A DNA stretch of 64,000 nucleotides from NCBI GenBank assembly GCA_027924585.1, contig BSBM01000361.1, positions 39,388,501 through 39,452,500 on the forward strand, given 5' to 3'. Both the position numbers and the translations under genes were made by a program. Source of the DNA: Larix kaempferi (Eukaryota; Streptophyta; Pinopsida; Pinales; Pinaceae). The notes beneath the pieces are model-generated. The model was not told where the DNA came from. It did no database searches and saw only the letters and a program-made list of their open reading frames with translations. Shown here piece by piece: positions 23,001 to 35,902 of this stretch; the stretch's first letter is position 1, and the number at the start of each line of letters is the position of its first letter.

Positions 23001-24775
23001 GAAGAGTTATTGTAAACCTCCCATTAAATAATTGTGGGGTATCATGGGCTTGAGAGAGCTGATAATAGAATTCCTGATAAAGAAAATAGGGCTATAGTCA
23101 AAACACAGACCAACATGTCAAACATGCAATTATTTTATGTTTCCATACATGTAGGGAATTTTAGCGTAAGGAGCCCAAGTTAACCTACAACAAGACACCA
23201 ATGGATCTCTTTCCACTCATCCATGAGTTGGACCACGTTGTACTAACAGAGGCGTTCCACCCTTACCAGTGTAGAAATGTCAACTAAGCCCTCTAGGACT
23301 GCGAAAGAGGATCCCAACAATCAAATCAAATCATAGAGGAGTGAGTGAAGATAGCTAAGCCCTTAGGAACATGGAATATGAGCCTATTGATTGAATCAGA
23401 AGGCGATAGGCTACACAAAAAAGTACTAAAAACCCCTTTTATCCCAATTTTTTTCATTTTTTTTATAATCATTTTGGAGGTTTTCCTTTGATAATCATTT
23501 TGGATCATTTTCGAGGTTTTTTGTGGAACGGTTACAATAGTTCAAATAATTTTACAACCGAGCTATAGATGAGGTCTCGGAGTTGGATCCTCTGTTTGAA
23601 GTATCAAAGGAGGAGAAGAGAGAAGGAATGTAATAAGTTTGAGTCAAGAACGAGTCAACGATTGTGGTCGGGGCTTGTTGGATCGTTTATTTTTGGTGGA
23701 ACCAAGTCACGAAAGATAGATGCAACCAACCGAGAAGAAGGTTTAGAAGAAACATGGTGCAAGAATAAGTGCATCATAAAGATGTGAGCTCAAAAACTGT
23801 TGACCTGTAACCATCTTAGCGTGGTCATAAATAGCCATTACAACAACATTAAAAGCATGGTATGGGCCAATGAAATAGTTTTGTGTTGAGTTCGCTATCA
23901 TCGTGATGATTATTGTTTTTTTCCTCATAGTTTCTATTATTGCTATTCCTAGGCTAGGGGCATTAGTGAATGGTGATTGATAGGTTTTTTAACTAGGGTT
24001 TATGGGTCCTCTGGATTTATCATATTTATTTTGAGTAGATATGCAATGTACTATATTCGACAGACTAGTGAATGATGCGGAATGGTTGCAGAACCTATCA
24101 TTATGTGAAAAAAATTGATATTAATGAAGAAAGATGAAGATGGTTGGCCCCTTTCTGTTTTTTTGCATATTTCATGAATGTTATGGATGTTATCTTTTGT
24201 TCCTATTTTCTGTTTATTTCTCATATGCTTAATGTACAACTATATCAAGATATGATTTCAAATAAATTGTCAAGTGTGGTAAATATATGTAATATAAGGG
24301 TGTTATAGTAATCATTATGGACATATCTCTCATCATAGGTCCCTGCAACTAACCCTCCTTATCACACATAGGTATAGATAGTTGTTTGAGTGAGACTCTC
24401 TTTCCTCGGGAGGATAAAAAATGCCAACAATCTAGATTAGATCACCCATCCTTTGTTGGCACCTGCATAAGGACCCCAACCTCATCCAATTTTTCGCCAA
24501 TAGATGATCATTTCCAATAATTAATGTGTAGTGTCTTAAAGATAAATAGAGGTGAATATTCCATGGGTTAAAATTTACTCACATTCATCTAAGAAAAAAA
24601 ACATTAAATCATAGATTGGGAACATGAAAATGCCTACATTCTCAAGACACATCACAATAATTTACAAATGACTAGAATAATATTCCATTATATCAAGTAG
24701 AATAATGTTTGCATATCATAGTAGTAATATGATAGACATCGATCATGTGTAGAACTAATAAGAATCTATGACTAA
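20041..24775. other. Unassigned AT-rich sequence
   Basis: This 4.7-kb stretch has no ORF with recognisable similarity and no LTR pair. The only clear structure is the tandem duplication at 21329-21978. Minus-strand translation of 20280-20520 gives a broken Asp/Asn-rich segment I cannot identify. Weakly coding-looking but stop-ridden sequence continues to about 22.0 kb. It may be an old transposon remnant. Confidence 0.5.
21329..21978. repeat. Direct tandem duplication of about 325 bp
   Basis: Unit one (21329-21649) and unit two (21650-21978) both begin CCTTCTTCATGCTTT and run in parallel through ATATTCCAGGGAA, CTTATCCTCTCA, TTCTCAATTTGTTCTCC and TTTATATATGGATTTAATA to CCATGAT. Small indels and many substitutions separate them, so the duplication is old. 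Confidence 0.9.
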
Positions 24776-25096
24776 CTAACTCAATAAACCAACATGCATA
24801 TTTGCATAACAATTATCATATGTATAAGCTAATGCGGTGGTTCTAAAGTTCTCCATCTGATTCTGGTGTTGGTGTTTTTCCTTCTTGTGATGAGGATGCT
24901 CCATTTTGTTGTTATTCTTCCTAGTGTGTGTTGTGAGGGCCTGGTCTTCATTTCCCATCTTCTCTTCTCTAGCTACAAGTTGAGCTTCTTCTTGTGAGAA
25001 TTCTTCCCAAAGTCTACTAAAGATGATCAACTTCCTTCTTGCACAAATCCCTTGAATAAAGGAGTCTCGTGACCTAGGGAGACCATCCAAGGTGTT
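24776..25096 (-). pseudogene. Ty1/copia gag fragment
   Basis: The minus strand reads LDGLPRSRDSFIQGI followed by LWEEFSQEEAQLVAREE and a Lys/His/Asn-rich tail. This is the conserved C-terminal part of copia-type gag (UBN2 family), just before where the zinc knuckle would be. The fragment ends in decayed sequence near 24776, and the N-terminal half of gag is not recognisable to its right. No copia pol was seen nearby. Confidence 0.7.
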
Positions 25097-25205
25097 CTTT
25101 TCTCCATTATCTTAGCATTGCAATGGGAATTGAGTAGTGTTCTGCAGTCATCTGTTTGTTGTGGTCTTCCCCATACCATAGGATGCTTTTCTCTCTAACA
25201 GAAAT
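25097..25205 (+). repeat. Dispersed repeat, copy 1 (copy 2 at 63134)
   Basis: CTTTTCTCCATTATCTTAG ... GGGAATTGAGTAGTGTTCT ... CCCCATACCATAGGATG recurs in the same orientation at 63134-63258. Copy 2 has about 15 extra bases near its start. Flanks differ. The source element is unknown. Confidence 0.8.
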
Positions 25206-26763
25206 GGCATCTCCACTAGGGAAAGACCTCCATTTTGGGGATTTTTAGGCATTTTTTCTTATTTAGAGTTGTTGTTTGTCGAGATTTTGTGTCATTGATT
25301 GGTTGTTGGGATTTACTTTAGAAAACTAGATTTTTCTGGGTTGTTTGGCTCTCTGTTTGCTCATTTGGCTTTCCCTGTACGCGGGTCAACCTAGTTTTGG
25401 CTGCATCTACCCACAATTGTTCTTCACACAGTTGCGTACAACTCCGGGATTGATTGGTTTTTGGTCGTGGGTTGTTGCTGGGTTGGTACTGATTGTTCCT
25501 GAGTCTTAGTTGGCCTGATTCCTGACTATTCCATGCCTTGTTCATGACCAGAAACTCCTCTTTCTTTTTGTTTTTGAGATTTTTGGTTTCCCAACATTTT
25601 TTTATTTTCTAACTCATTACATTGGCTGGGTCTTACTGTTTGGGATTTGTTGGGTTGTCTTAGTGATACACTCTGCATTTATGTACTGAATAGTTAGATT
25701 TTTCTTGCATTTTTTCATTCCATCTATATTGAAAAAATACAAAAACATTGTTTTTCATTTTCCTTCCATTTATAAGATAAAATACAAAAATATTTGCGTT
25801 ATGTTCTGCATTTTGCATTTGAGTACTTGTGATTTTATCTAGGACTTGCTTGTGCATAGAAATTTTAAAAGAGTTTGCATTTTATTTCGAGCTAAAGGAT
25901 TGATTGTCATATTAGTGGCATGCTTTTGATTAGATAGATGAGTCTAGTGCTTTTAGATTGTGCATACCATTGAGTCTTTTACATCATCAGCTTCACGACC
26001 ATATCCTTTGAGTAACTACAACAATTTAAAATCAATGCTTAATCTTAAAATTGATTAAAAACTATTTTATTTTTATAGGGTACACCAACTAGCATAGGTT
26101 TAGAATCCTTGAATAGATCATTGTGAGTTAACAATCCAAGACTACTAGATGAAACATTATGTGTCTAACCAGGGAGTGGTGAAACCCACAGTATACATCA
26201 GTGTTCTCAGGAAGCTCTACTTAGACCAGAGTTAAGCACGAGGTCATGGGAGGTTGGTTGTGGATATAGCCCTCCAATACTAGCTGAACGTGGGAGATAT
26301 TTCCAGGATTTGTTTGTGTACGGAGCTCTTGGAGGATTTGACCCTCTTGAGTTTCCTGCTTAGCTGCCCTTCCCATACAACATATCCCACCTACGACTAT
26401 CCGCCTGAGCATTGTTTATATTAGGGTGACCTTAGTTTCCTTACCTAGGTATCACATAACGCATTCATAGTGGTTATTCTGTGATTGTCCTGAGTCAGAT
26501 AGGGGTTGGACAACACAGTTTCCCATTGTATAGGGATTTCACCATGTGCACGCAGTGAAGTCTGGGAGCTCTTATAATTGATTCTGTTACCTCCAGTTAT
26601 AGTTTGGGAGCCTCAAGCCTCTCCTAGGAGAGACATACCGAGTGTAGTGTCGGGAGGTGCCTTGAGCCAGTCCCGTTTGTGTGCATTTGGATGAATTTTC
26701 TTTAGGTGTGTTCTCTTTGATCATTAGGTTGGTCGTTAGGAGACGCTTTCATTTATTGACTTT
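25206..26763 (+). other. Sequence upstream of G gag, probably LTR or leader of element G
   Basis: No gene is visible. The stretch is T-rich around 25560-25870 and more balanced from 26150, leading into the gag frame at 26764. Its position suggests leader or LTR sequence of element G, but no primer binding site or paired LTR could be found. Confidence 0.35.
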
Positions 26764-28123
26764 TTGGGAGTTATCGTGGAGCGATATCCACCTCTCCATC
26801 ATTCTCATCGTTTAGCTAGTCTACCAGCTGACGAAGTTGCACAACCTTTTTATAAGAGATGCCAGAGGATCCCCTCCGATCCTTTTGATACTTCTGAAGA
26901 GCTTCAAGATTACATTATGACTACTCATTCTAGCATGGGAGAAATCCCCACAACTCCATGGGGAAGAGTCGAAGATACTTTTCCTCCAACCACTCCTAGA
27001 GAGGATTTGGGGGGAGGTTCACCTCCACATGTCACTCATCCTTAGGAGAACCCATTCAATCATTTGAATCCACATGGTTTCCGATATGGGATGCCAGATT
27101 TCACTAATACCACAGGCCCTATGACCACCATGAATACTACCCCTTTCTCATTTGGTATGCTTATTTTTACCGCAGTTGCTACTTCTAATATGTCAGGTAG
27201 TCATGTCGGCACTAGTCATGGTGTTGGCAACACTGCACTCACTGGTCACAATATACCTACTTGGGGGCACTGAACCCTTTTCTTCCACATATCGAACTGG
27301 GATCGGTCATATCCCTTCGACTATTCCAAACATTGTAGGAAGGCCACCTCTCGGCCCTACCCCTAATTTCGGGGGGACTACCTCTCATCTCGGTGGGAAT
27401 ATCCCTAACGTGGGGAACACATTCCCTAACACTACACCTACCTTTGGTGGGAACACTGTCCATAACACTACTCACATTTCGCAGTTTAATACACATGACT
27501 CTACCCCATTACCACGACCACTTTTGCTAATGTTAACGCATCTCATAATATTGGGGGTGGGAATATACCCTTATGGTCACCATACGACTGCTCCTGCTAC
27601 TAATAGTACCTATATAGGGGGTGGGAACATACCTTACATTTATGGTCATCACACTACGTTTCCCGCTATGAGTAGTACTTATATGCCCCATAATTATGGT
27701 GGTAACCCCTATTATAATGCAGTCGGTTTTGGCCCTTATTAAAAACCACCTCACTATGGTGCTCACAACACACACATACCTACTTACTCTTACACGCGTC
27801 AAGTTGGAGGCAGTTATCAGCCCTATGGTCATGGTCATGGTCCATATTATCCTTTAGGTTTGCAAGGTCAACCTCTTTTGGTATCTTATAATCAATCTTT
27901 GCAGACGCACCTCCCATTTCTTGCTCGTTTGAATCTACCAGATATTTCGAAGCTCACGAATGATCCGGTGTGTCACTATCCTACTTGGCCTCCAGTCCCT
28001 ACCAAGCTCCCTTCCAACATTCCAAATTTTCAAGGGAAGGGTGGTGAGGATTCGGATGATCATGTTACAACCTTTCACATTTGGTGCTCCTCGAACTCGT
28101 TAAATCACAACTCCATTCATTTG
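26764..28123 (+). pseudogene. Element G gag, N-terminal part, interrupted by element F
   Basis: A first frame from ATG 26764 (EVAQPFYKRCQRIPSDPFD) passes a stop at 27043 and ends at 27271. Past a frameshift around 27250 the second frame (about 27270-27742 and 27860-28123) encodes a Gly/Asn/Thr/His-rich segment with repeated GGNIP and YGHHTT motifs, then the capsid start FQGKGGEDSDDHVTTFHIWC. The capsid sequence breaks off at 28123 where F inserted, and resumes at 38111 with LRLFQHTLTG. Upstream ORF boundaries are uncertain because of decay. Confidence 0.8.
28119..28123. repeat. Target-site duplication of element F, left copy (ATTTG)
   Basis: ATTTG precedes TGTAATGCCCC and is repeated after GGCATTACA at 38111-38115. 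Confidence 0.95.
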
Positions 28124-30356
28124 TGTAATGCCCCATATTTGCACACTTAGTAATTCAAACTCTAATGTGAACTAGCTTAAAATTTTCCTTTGTCTATTAT
28201 ATATTAGACTCATCTAAGTTGAGTAAGACTATTGTTATGTGAATATATGGACTCCCTATGTGTGGATAGTAAATGGAATATAATGTTTTAATTTATTAAT
28301 GACAATGAATATGTTATTTCATTTGAACATTCAAAATTGAATATAGAATATCCATATGAGGAATGCTAATTTAGTTGCTTGCAAAAGTACTTACATGATT
28401 ATTTGTAAATGTTGTATTAGTGAAATGGATTAACACTTGAAAGAGTTGGGTATGGCTTTATATATGTTTCATGTTAATGATGAACTATTCCACATGTTAA
28501 TTGGCTATGAGATAGGCGGATTCCTATATTTCCAAGGGGCACGAGATGTATTAAACATCATGAGTGTAATGATGTTATATCAAATTTCATGCTATTTAAT
28601 TGTGAATTCCAATATTTCTATGACTTGTGGGTGAGTGTGAGTTTTGACAGGAATTGTGACTTTCCCAAAGTGGTTTTTCAATGACGGGACCCCTTAGAAC
28701 AGTAATGGTACAGTATGGTTGATGTAGGGTGTTGACCCTAGTACTATTAGGGGGGGTGGAGGAATTTCCCACCCTTTATCCCCCAAAACCTGGAGTTGTG
28801 GGAGGTTTGTGTTGCACACTCCCCTAGACGTGTGATGACGACTAACAGATGCCTGCTGGGGAAGCTTGGTCGATGTAGTCGATCGACACTTCCACTTACG
28901 GGTTCTATATGTGGTTAGGTCGTGCAGTCGACGCGACAGTATATTGCAGCAGAGGACGGGATGGTGAGGTCAGGAGATGGAAGTAGTGGTGATTTGGGGG
29001 CTGGATTACTGATGTGATGGATGGTACCAATGATGGATTGGATGGTTTCTTGATTGTTCTTAACCATCATGATTATCTGTTTGATTTCACCATTATGTTT
29101 ATCTAATTTTGTCTTATTATTTATGTATGAATGATTATGAATGATGAATGATGCAGTGTTTAATTGTTCTTCTATATGTTGTTTGTGAGGATGTAATAAT
29201 GATTTATTAGGAGCATTAAATGTGATTATTAGTACGCACGCTTAAGACGTGTGCACTGGCCATGCATACATCAATTCGTGATTACGTTACTATGATTGGT
29301 CAATCGATGAATAAATTAATATGATTATATTATCTATTTGTAACTTGGTTGACGAATTGATGAAAGCATTACTTGTGTGTTGAAAGTATGAGTTTGTTGA
29401 CTTGTTTAATATGATTTAGATTTATATAAATTGATTGGATTATTAAATAACATATATAATTATATACATATAATATAAAAAATATCATAGTATAATATAG
29501 TATATGAAAATATCTTATTTGACTTATGAATGAAAAGATAATATAAATAAATGGATAGATAGGATTTGCACAAATTTTTAGAAAATGGTTGTCATAGTTG
29601 CATTAAGATGGAAGCATGACAAGTGAGACTTTGCATCCATGTTTCTTAATATTTTAATTATTTCAATCAAATTTCTATTTTTTGGAGAAAATGAATTTAT
29701 TGATTGATGATTATTATTTATGGGAATTTATTGATGGATGAGGAGGAGGATGCGGATTTTTGATATAAATATGAGACTTGAGAGTGGAAGGAGGGAGGTT
29801 CTTTTTCTCTTGAAGATTATTTTGGTGAGAGTATTCTAGGATGGAGAATTTTGGGTATTTTGGGGTATGAGAAGTTTTGAAGAGTTGGAAGAGTTTGAGA
29901 AATCTTGGAAGATTTGATACATAGCCTACTGGTGCATCATTGTTCTGTTCTCTGGGGGTCTTGGGCATGGAGGGCCAGGAGCCATTTGGATGGGACCATT
30001 TAGATGGCTTCCTGGGGCTAGGGAGCCAGCTAGGCCCCTAGTTGGCTGGGAGGTAAACCGTGGTTCCGCTTTGGGAAATGAAGATAGAAGAAACTCGAGA
30101 TGAAGAAGGAAGCTTGCTTTAGTTTGGACTTCATCACATTCTTATATCGAGGTACTTTTCTTGTGGTTTCAAATTGTTTATATAATGTTGTAAATTTTTT
30201 AGATGCTATTGTAAAATGCTTATGTGTTGTTTATATGTTTCTATGGTTACATGATGTATATTGAACTTGTATTGACACTCTTATACATTTCAAAAATAAA
30301 TAAAAAATAGATACTTAATTAGTTTAAAATTCTTAATGCCCTTGAGAGGCATTACA
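28124..30356 (+). repeat. Element F 5' LTR, 2,233 bp
   Basis: It starts TGTAATGCCCC and ends GAGAGGCATTACA, and pairs with 35903-38110. By eye there are about six differences in the first 95 bases and fewer after that, plus indels near 29740 and 30030. A 65-codon frame at 28437-28634 is shared with the other LTR but is an untranslated-looking chance ORF. Confidence 0.95.
29764..29771 (+). promoter_or_regulatory. TATA box in F 5' LTR
   Basis: TATAAATA within GATATAAATATGAGAC lies 1.64 kb into the LTR and is conserved at 37534-37541 in the other copy. Confidence 0.6.
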
Positions 30357-30358
30357 CA

Positions 30359-30370
30359 TGGTATCAGAGC
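30359..30370 (+). other. Element F primer binding site, initiator tRNA-Met type
   Basis: TGGTATCAGAGC begins 2 bases after the LTR end at 30356. It fixes the plus orientation. Confidence 0.96.
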
Positions 30371-33300
30371 TTAGGATCGAATACTAGAACCTTATGGGTC
30401 TACTGGAAATTAGTGAAGAAAAATGTATAAGATATAAAACATAACTTAAATAGAAAACATAGGTTAGTTTGAACAAAATTGAGCATAAAACATAACTGAA
30501 ATTTATTTGAATCTAGCAGAAAACAAAACTGAAATTTATTTGAACAAAAAAAAATATACATTCACAGCCAGGGCTGCGCCCCTTTGGCCTGTTAACAAGC
30601 AACTACACCACAAAAATCTTTGGAGACTCAATTATCAGCTCTGGTTGATCCTATTAGTTCATCTTTTACTTGACGAGTGAATCCGCGACTTCATGCTCTT
30701 GATCTAGCTCAGTCAAAAGGTAAAAATTATCACATTTTGGACAATATCAAGAGCATAAATATGCTTAGATGCCATTCCTTCCTAGCATAAATATCACATT
30801 TTGGACACTTTAAATCCTTCAATTCCTTCTCAAAGCCTCGATTCTAACATTGGAGCCAATAAGGGCCATCATGCCCCTTCCCCTAAGAAGAAAATAAATT
30901 GATTGAAACAAGCATCTAGAACATCTCTGTGTTGAATCTACCAATGACTATAGGAGAAATTTAAGTAACCTCGAAGCACTTACTTAGACTGAGCAGGAGC
31001 CTTGTTCAAATAGCCATAGTTCATATTGACCTTGTTCAAAGAGAAAGAGCCTCTTGAAAGAGGAAGGAAAGGGCCCTAGTTACATAATAGCACTGTTGTT
31101 CTGATAGTAGACATGAATTTGTCTCCATAGAAACTACACCGGTAGATATTGAGTTTACCTGGTTCCATATTTGGTGAATAGAGGTAGGTGTACCGATGTA
31201 GAAAATCCTTGAAAGAAAACAGCTTGAACTCTTAAGCGAGCACTTCTCTAAAATTTCCTTGATAGGATATTCTGCCTCCTCCTCCCTGGAAGGTAGTTAC
31301 TATAAAAATGACTGAAACTATACACAATATGGCTCCCAACATTGTCATATTGGAATAGGAGAAGATCGCTTTGGATTCAGCGACCATGTCAAATTTCTAG
31401 TTCTTATTATTTTAACAATGAATAATCAAAGATTTATGGAAGGAGGAACGGTTGTTTTGGTTAGCTCCATGTAGAATGGGAAACCAATAGGGAATTGAAT
31501 GTTAAACTTTATGATGAATTTTTAGGCATAGTTGATTTGATATATGTGCAGGTTGCGCTCACAACATATGATAAGTCCTTTCCGTATGCAAAATGATACA
31601 ATAATGGAGAGATACATGTTGCTTCGGTTTGGAACTCTAGACTAAATGAAATTTCCATTAGTGCGAGTGAGATCACCTATCTCTTAAATTTTGTGGAAAA
31701 GGTGAGCCTTACGTGTGAATTAGTCATCCATTCTGTTTGGGATAATTTTCAACTTCAAGTAGCAAAATAATACTCGTGGTAGCTGGAGGCGGCATTAGTA
31801 GGACAACAAGAAAATTTTGGGGCATATTGGAGGTGGTGATAATTACTTGGCACCGCATGCCAAGCCCATTGGCCTACATCCTACTTTCTCAATAGCTGAG
31901 GCTTTCATAATATAGCTAACAGTCTCAAGAATCTACAATATCTCAATATTGTCAATAACAACAGCTGGCACACTGCTCAATGAACAGTATAAGATCATCG
32001 ATATGTACTAGATCTTATCTCTATGATATCTGTAACCTGTAATTATTAAGGCATGTATCGTGTATATCATTAATGTCTAGTAAATCTTATCTCCATGATG
32101 TCCAATATCTCTTAAGGCATGTGGTGTTGCAACTCTACCCGCTTCCCTACACCCTCGACCCTACACCTCACTTACCAATACGGAACTAGTTTCAGCATTT
32201 GGATCGAAGGCATGCATTGAAAAAAATGCTTATGATGGATCTTGTCGAGGATAGGATTTGATCATGAAACAAACAGACACATTGTGATTGTATCCGCCGG
32301 TAGTGATACACTGTTTGAAGCGCGAGTCTGAGGATGCATTATGTTACTCAATGATGTTGCTCAGTGAGAGAAGGATTACTGCTTAAATGGGGGCACATAG
32401 TGAGATGTCGATAGCCGAGACCAAGGGTGAAATAAGTGGACACTGGAGGAGAATAAGTAGAGGATCGCTACCGCTAGCCGAGACAAAGGAGACCTCACCG
32501 GAAGGAAGGTGCATGGATGGATGTCGAGAAATCATTCAATTTAGTCGCACAGATAAGAGAATGAGCAGCACTTGTATGACGGATTATTTGAAAATAGAAG
32601 AGGTTACCCCATGATGATGTTATTCGTTGATCTTACTCAATGATGGAGGAAGGTAGGATGACCATTAATTTTTCTAGATGGATCCAAGATGGGCATTAAT
32701 TTTTCTAGATGGAGCCATTATTTTACCTGACAGAATTCAAGTCCGTGGCTACATAATTAATTAAACTAAGGAGTATAAGACGGATAAGGTCTTACATGAT
32801 TCACCTTTGGTTGGTTGTGCATGTTAAAATTAATGATATAAAATAATAAAATAACAATAATAATGAGAGGACATAGATGCAGCCTGACCCTTTCACTGCA
32901 CGCGTGGTTGTGGCCTATGTATTTTAATATATTTTTGTCTCTCACATAGTTCCATGGATATTATGGTAAATGAGGATGCTAAGTGAATTCATTATTTGGA
33001 TCTCATATCATGCCGATGCTTGTTAATCACACAGTTTTAGGACACACATCCACGTAGGTAATGTTAAAGGTGTTAATTTAACAATTTTTTTAACAAACCA
33101 AAATGATATTACCATTAAATTTACGCATTGCATGCGATATATATATATATATAACCGGGGTATGTGTGACATTTTTTTTTCCTTTGCTTAAAAACGTGTT
33201 TGATGAAAATTACTTTGTAGGGTTCCCTCCCTATGCTACAAATAAGATTCACCATTCGGCAATCAAGAGGGTACCGAGCATTAAATTATATATTATAACC

Positions 33301-35884
33301 AGCTCAATCTAGACCCCTCTATGCAACACTCTGAGAGTTGGGAAATAAAATTTCTCGGACCCTTTGTACCGGTAAAGAAAACATGTGCCTGTAAAGAAAA
33401 AGTAGTTCCACTATGTGATCGTGTTTAATAAAGTGAGATGAGCCAAGGACATTACACAAAAGCTACAACACTTGGTTACAATTCAACAATTTTTATTTTA
33501 TTTTTTTTCTTGTCAAAACGGGAATATAACAACCTCACAATATCCAGGATATCCATAAATGCGGATGGGTGTGTACTGAATGTTTCAAATCTGGACAATG
33601 AATGTCCATATCTCCACTAAACTTTTGGCACGAGAAACAAAAAGTCCATGTGTCTTTTGTTGACAAATAGGTTGTTTTCAATGGACAAACAACAGATACG
33701 AGTAAATTGAAATGCAGTAAATAACAGAGGAGTAAATAATTTAACATTAAATTGAAATTGAAAAAATAACGGACGAGTAAATGTAATTGTTAAAAATGTA
33801 TAATATATATATTATAAGTCTATAAAGAAAAAAAAATAAGCTCATAGGATTTTGTTACAGGTCTTGAGATTCAATATGATGGTTATCATAGTGATTATTT
33901 TAGGGGTTTTGGTTTCATATTATACTTTCGGTAACAAATATAACACTATCCAATTTTATTAAAAAAAAAAATGTGCACATACATTGAGACATGGAATACA
34001 ACTTGATGTATATTTTGGTGATTATGTTACTAAGTGAGGGTTTTACATTATATTTTTAATTATAGTTCAAAGTGTAAATAGCCATTAATTTTGTCTAAAT
34101 TATGTAAAATAAAAATAAAAATTAATATGTCCACTTAATTAATATGTTTATAAATGTAATTTAATTTACATGGAAATTAAATTAAAAAAAAATGGTAAAT
34201 TTTATTTTACTTAATGAGATAAAGTGAGATAAAGTGATATGGATATAAAGTATAATGTAATGTGATGAAAGAATAAATATAAGTTAAATTGCTTATAATA
34301 TATGTGCTAAATTAATAAATATGTCAAAAATTGAATATAAAGTATACAAATAAGTGTGTACCATATAAATGGAATAGTTAAAGACAAATAACTATTTAGT
34401 AGTGTGAAAAATATTGGATTGAGAATTGTGTATAAGCTTGAAACATCTAGGTTTTTGTGAATTTATATAAGCTTGAAACATCTAGGTTTCTGTGAATTTA
34501 TAATGAGTGATATTATGTGTTTTTAAGAATAGCATATTATGACATTACAAAATAATAATAATCATAATATAATAATAAGAAAATAAAATAAAATAAAAGA
34601 GGTGAGATATGAAATCTATGGTTGAGAACCATTAACTAGAGAAAGTAGAAGTGAAATATAATGAAAATTTTATATACGAAGAAATGAATTTTAATTAATA
34701 TTAGAAAGGGTTATAAGTTTAAATAGAGTATGATTACACTTAAGAATGACTATAAATAATAACAATTGTAATAGTGCAATGCAAGTGTAATGCACCATGT
34801 TACGAGATTGGTAGTAAAATTAATGTATAAATGAGTTATGGATTAAAATTAGAATTAGGACTATAAATCATTAAAGGAAATAGGTATTTCATTAAGTAAG
34901 TTGTGGGTAAATGTGAAATGAAGTAAGCATATGGTAATGTATCCAAAACTTGCGGTAAATCTTATATAAAAAAAAAAGAGGTGATGACCTTGAGCTTGGC
35001 CCAAAATCACAAGTGAAAAAAAAAGGGGGAGTAAAAAAAGAATTAATTTCTATTAGAATCGTAACAAATTTGGTGTAGTAGTGCATTTTATTTTCCAAAA
35101 TTAAGATACGAGGAAGTTAATTATAGTGAGAACAATATAGAAATATGAGCACAAGTAACAAGTGGCATGAACGATAGATAGCAATGGGCATATGAGTTAA
35201 GAGGAGTAAATAGTGAGTATGTAAGAGAGTTAGTAGGCCAAGATTCGTGATGTGCATTAAAAAATGCACTATTGGAAAATCTAGTGATTACATTAAGGAT
35301 GGAGGTGATCTATGTGTTAAAATTGAAACCATAAGTATTTGTGCATAACATAGTGAAAGTTCTCATTTGTCAAGTGTTGAGTGATCATGTATATTAAGTG
35401 GGTGAACATGATGCTATTGAAAGTGTTATATAGTACATCATAGAAGATAATATTGAGTATCTGATTCTAATTAAATATAATAATGAGAAGGTAATTGGTG
35501 ATTATTAGAAAGAGATTCAATGAAGCTAAAAACCGATAAATGAGTCATAACAATACATATTGAACCTAAGGCCGAAATGTTATATGGGAGACATGCTCAT
35601 CCGATGAAAAGAACTACAAAGTATGACATCGTGCTAACTAGTTGGGATAAAATCGATTTGATAAACCTTGATGAAGTTAGATCAATTGTGTGTATAACAT
35701 GTAAAGCATAACTTGAGAACACATCCTATGTGATGGAAGAGGTAAAATTATATAATATCGACATGTTAATCATGTGAAGGTCTCATGGGACTAGCATGGC
35801 TAAGTTATTTAGTCAAAAAGAATACCTATATGGTATTGATATTTTCCTTAAAATTGTGAATGACCATAACTTCAGGATGAAGTT
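30371..35884 (+). other. Non-coding interior of element F
   Basis: No domain of gag, protease, RT, RNase H or integrase is visible in any frame. From about 32.8 to 35.2 kb it is very AT-rich, with A- and T-runs and AAT repeats. Two short tandem duplications occur: 31 bp twice at 32657-32718 and 35 bp twice at 34431-34500. The 76-codon frame at 32387-32614 shows no recognisable feature. Confidence 0.75.
34431..34500. repeat. 35-bp tandem duplication inside F
   Basis: The unit TATAAGCTTGAAACATCTAG...GAATTTA occurs twice back to back with one mismatch. Confidence 0.92.
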
Positions 35885-35902
35885 TCTTCAAGGGTGGGTG
35901 TA
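35885..35902 (+). other. Element F polypurine tract region
   Basis: CTTCAAGGGTGGGTGTA precedes the 3' LTR. The purine run AAGGGTGGG is short but correctly placed. Confidence 0.6.

Noticed and set aside
28437-28634. 65-codon frame found nearly identically at 36216-36413
   Set aside because: Both lie at the same place in the two LTRs of F, so the conservation reflects LTR duplication, not selection on protein.
30359-30370. tRNA gene suggested by tRNA-complementary sequence
   Set aside because: Only the 12-base primer site is present, next to an LTR, with no tRNA fold around it.
32387-32614. 76-codon frame in the interior of F
   Set aside because: Its length is expected by chance in 5.5 kb, and it has no recognisable motif or support from neighbours.
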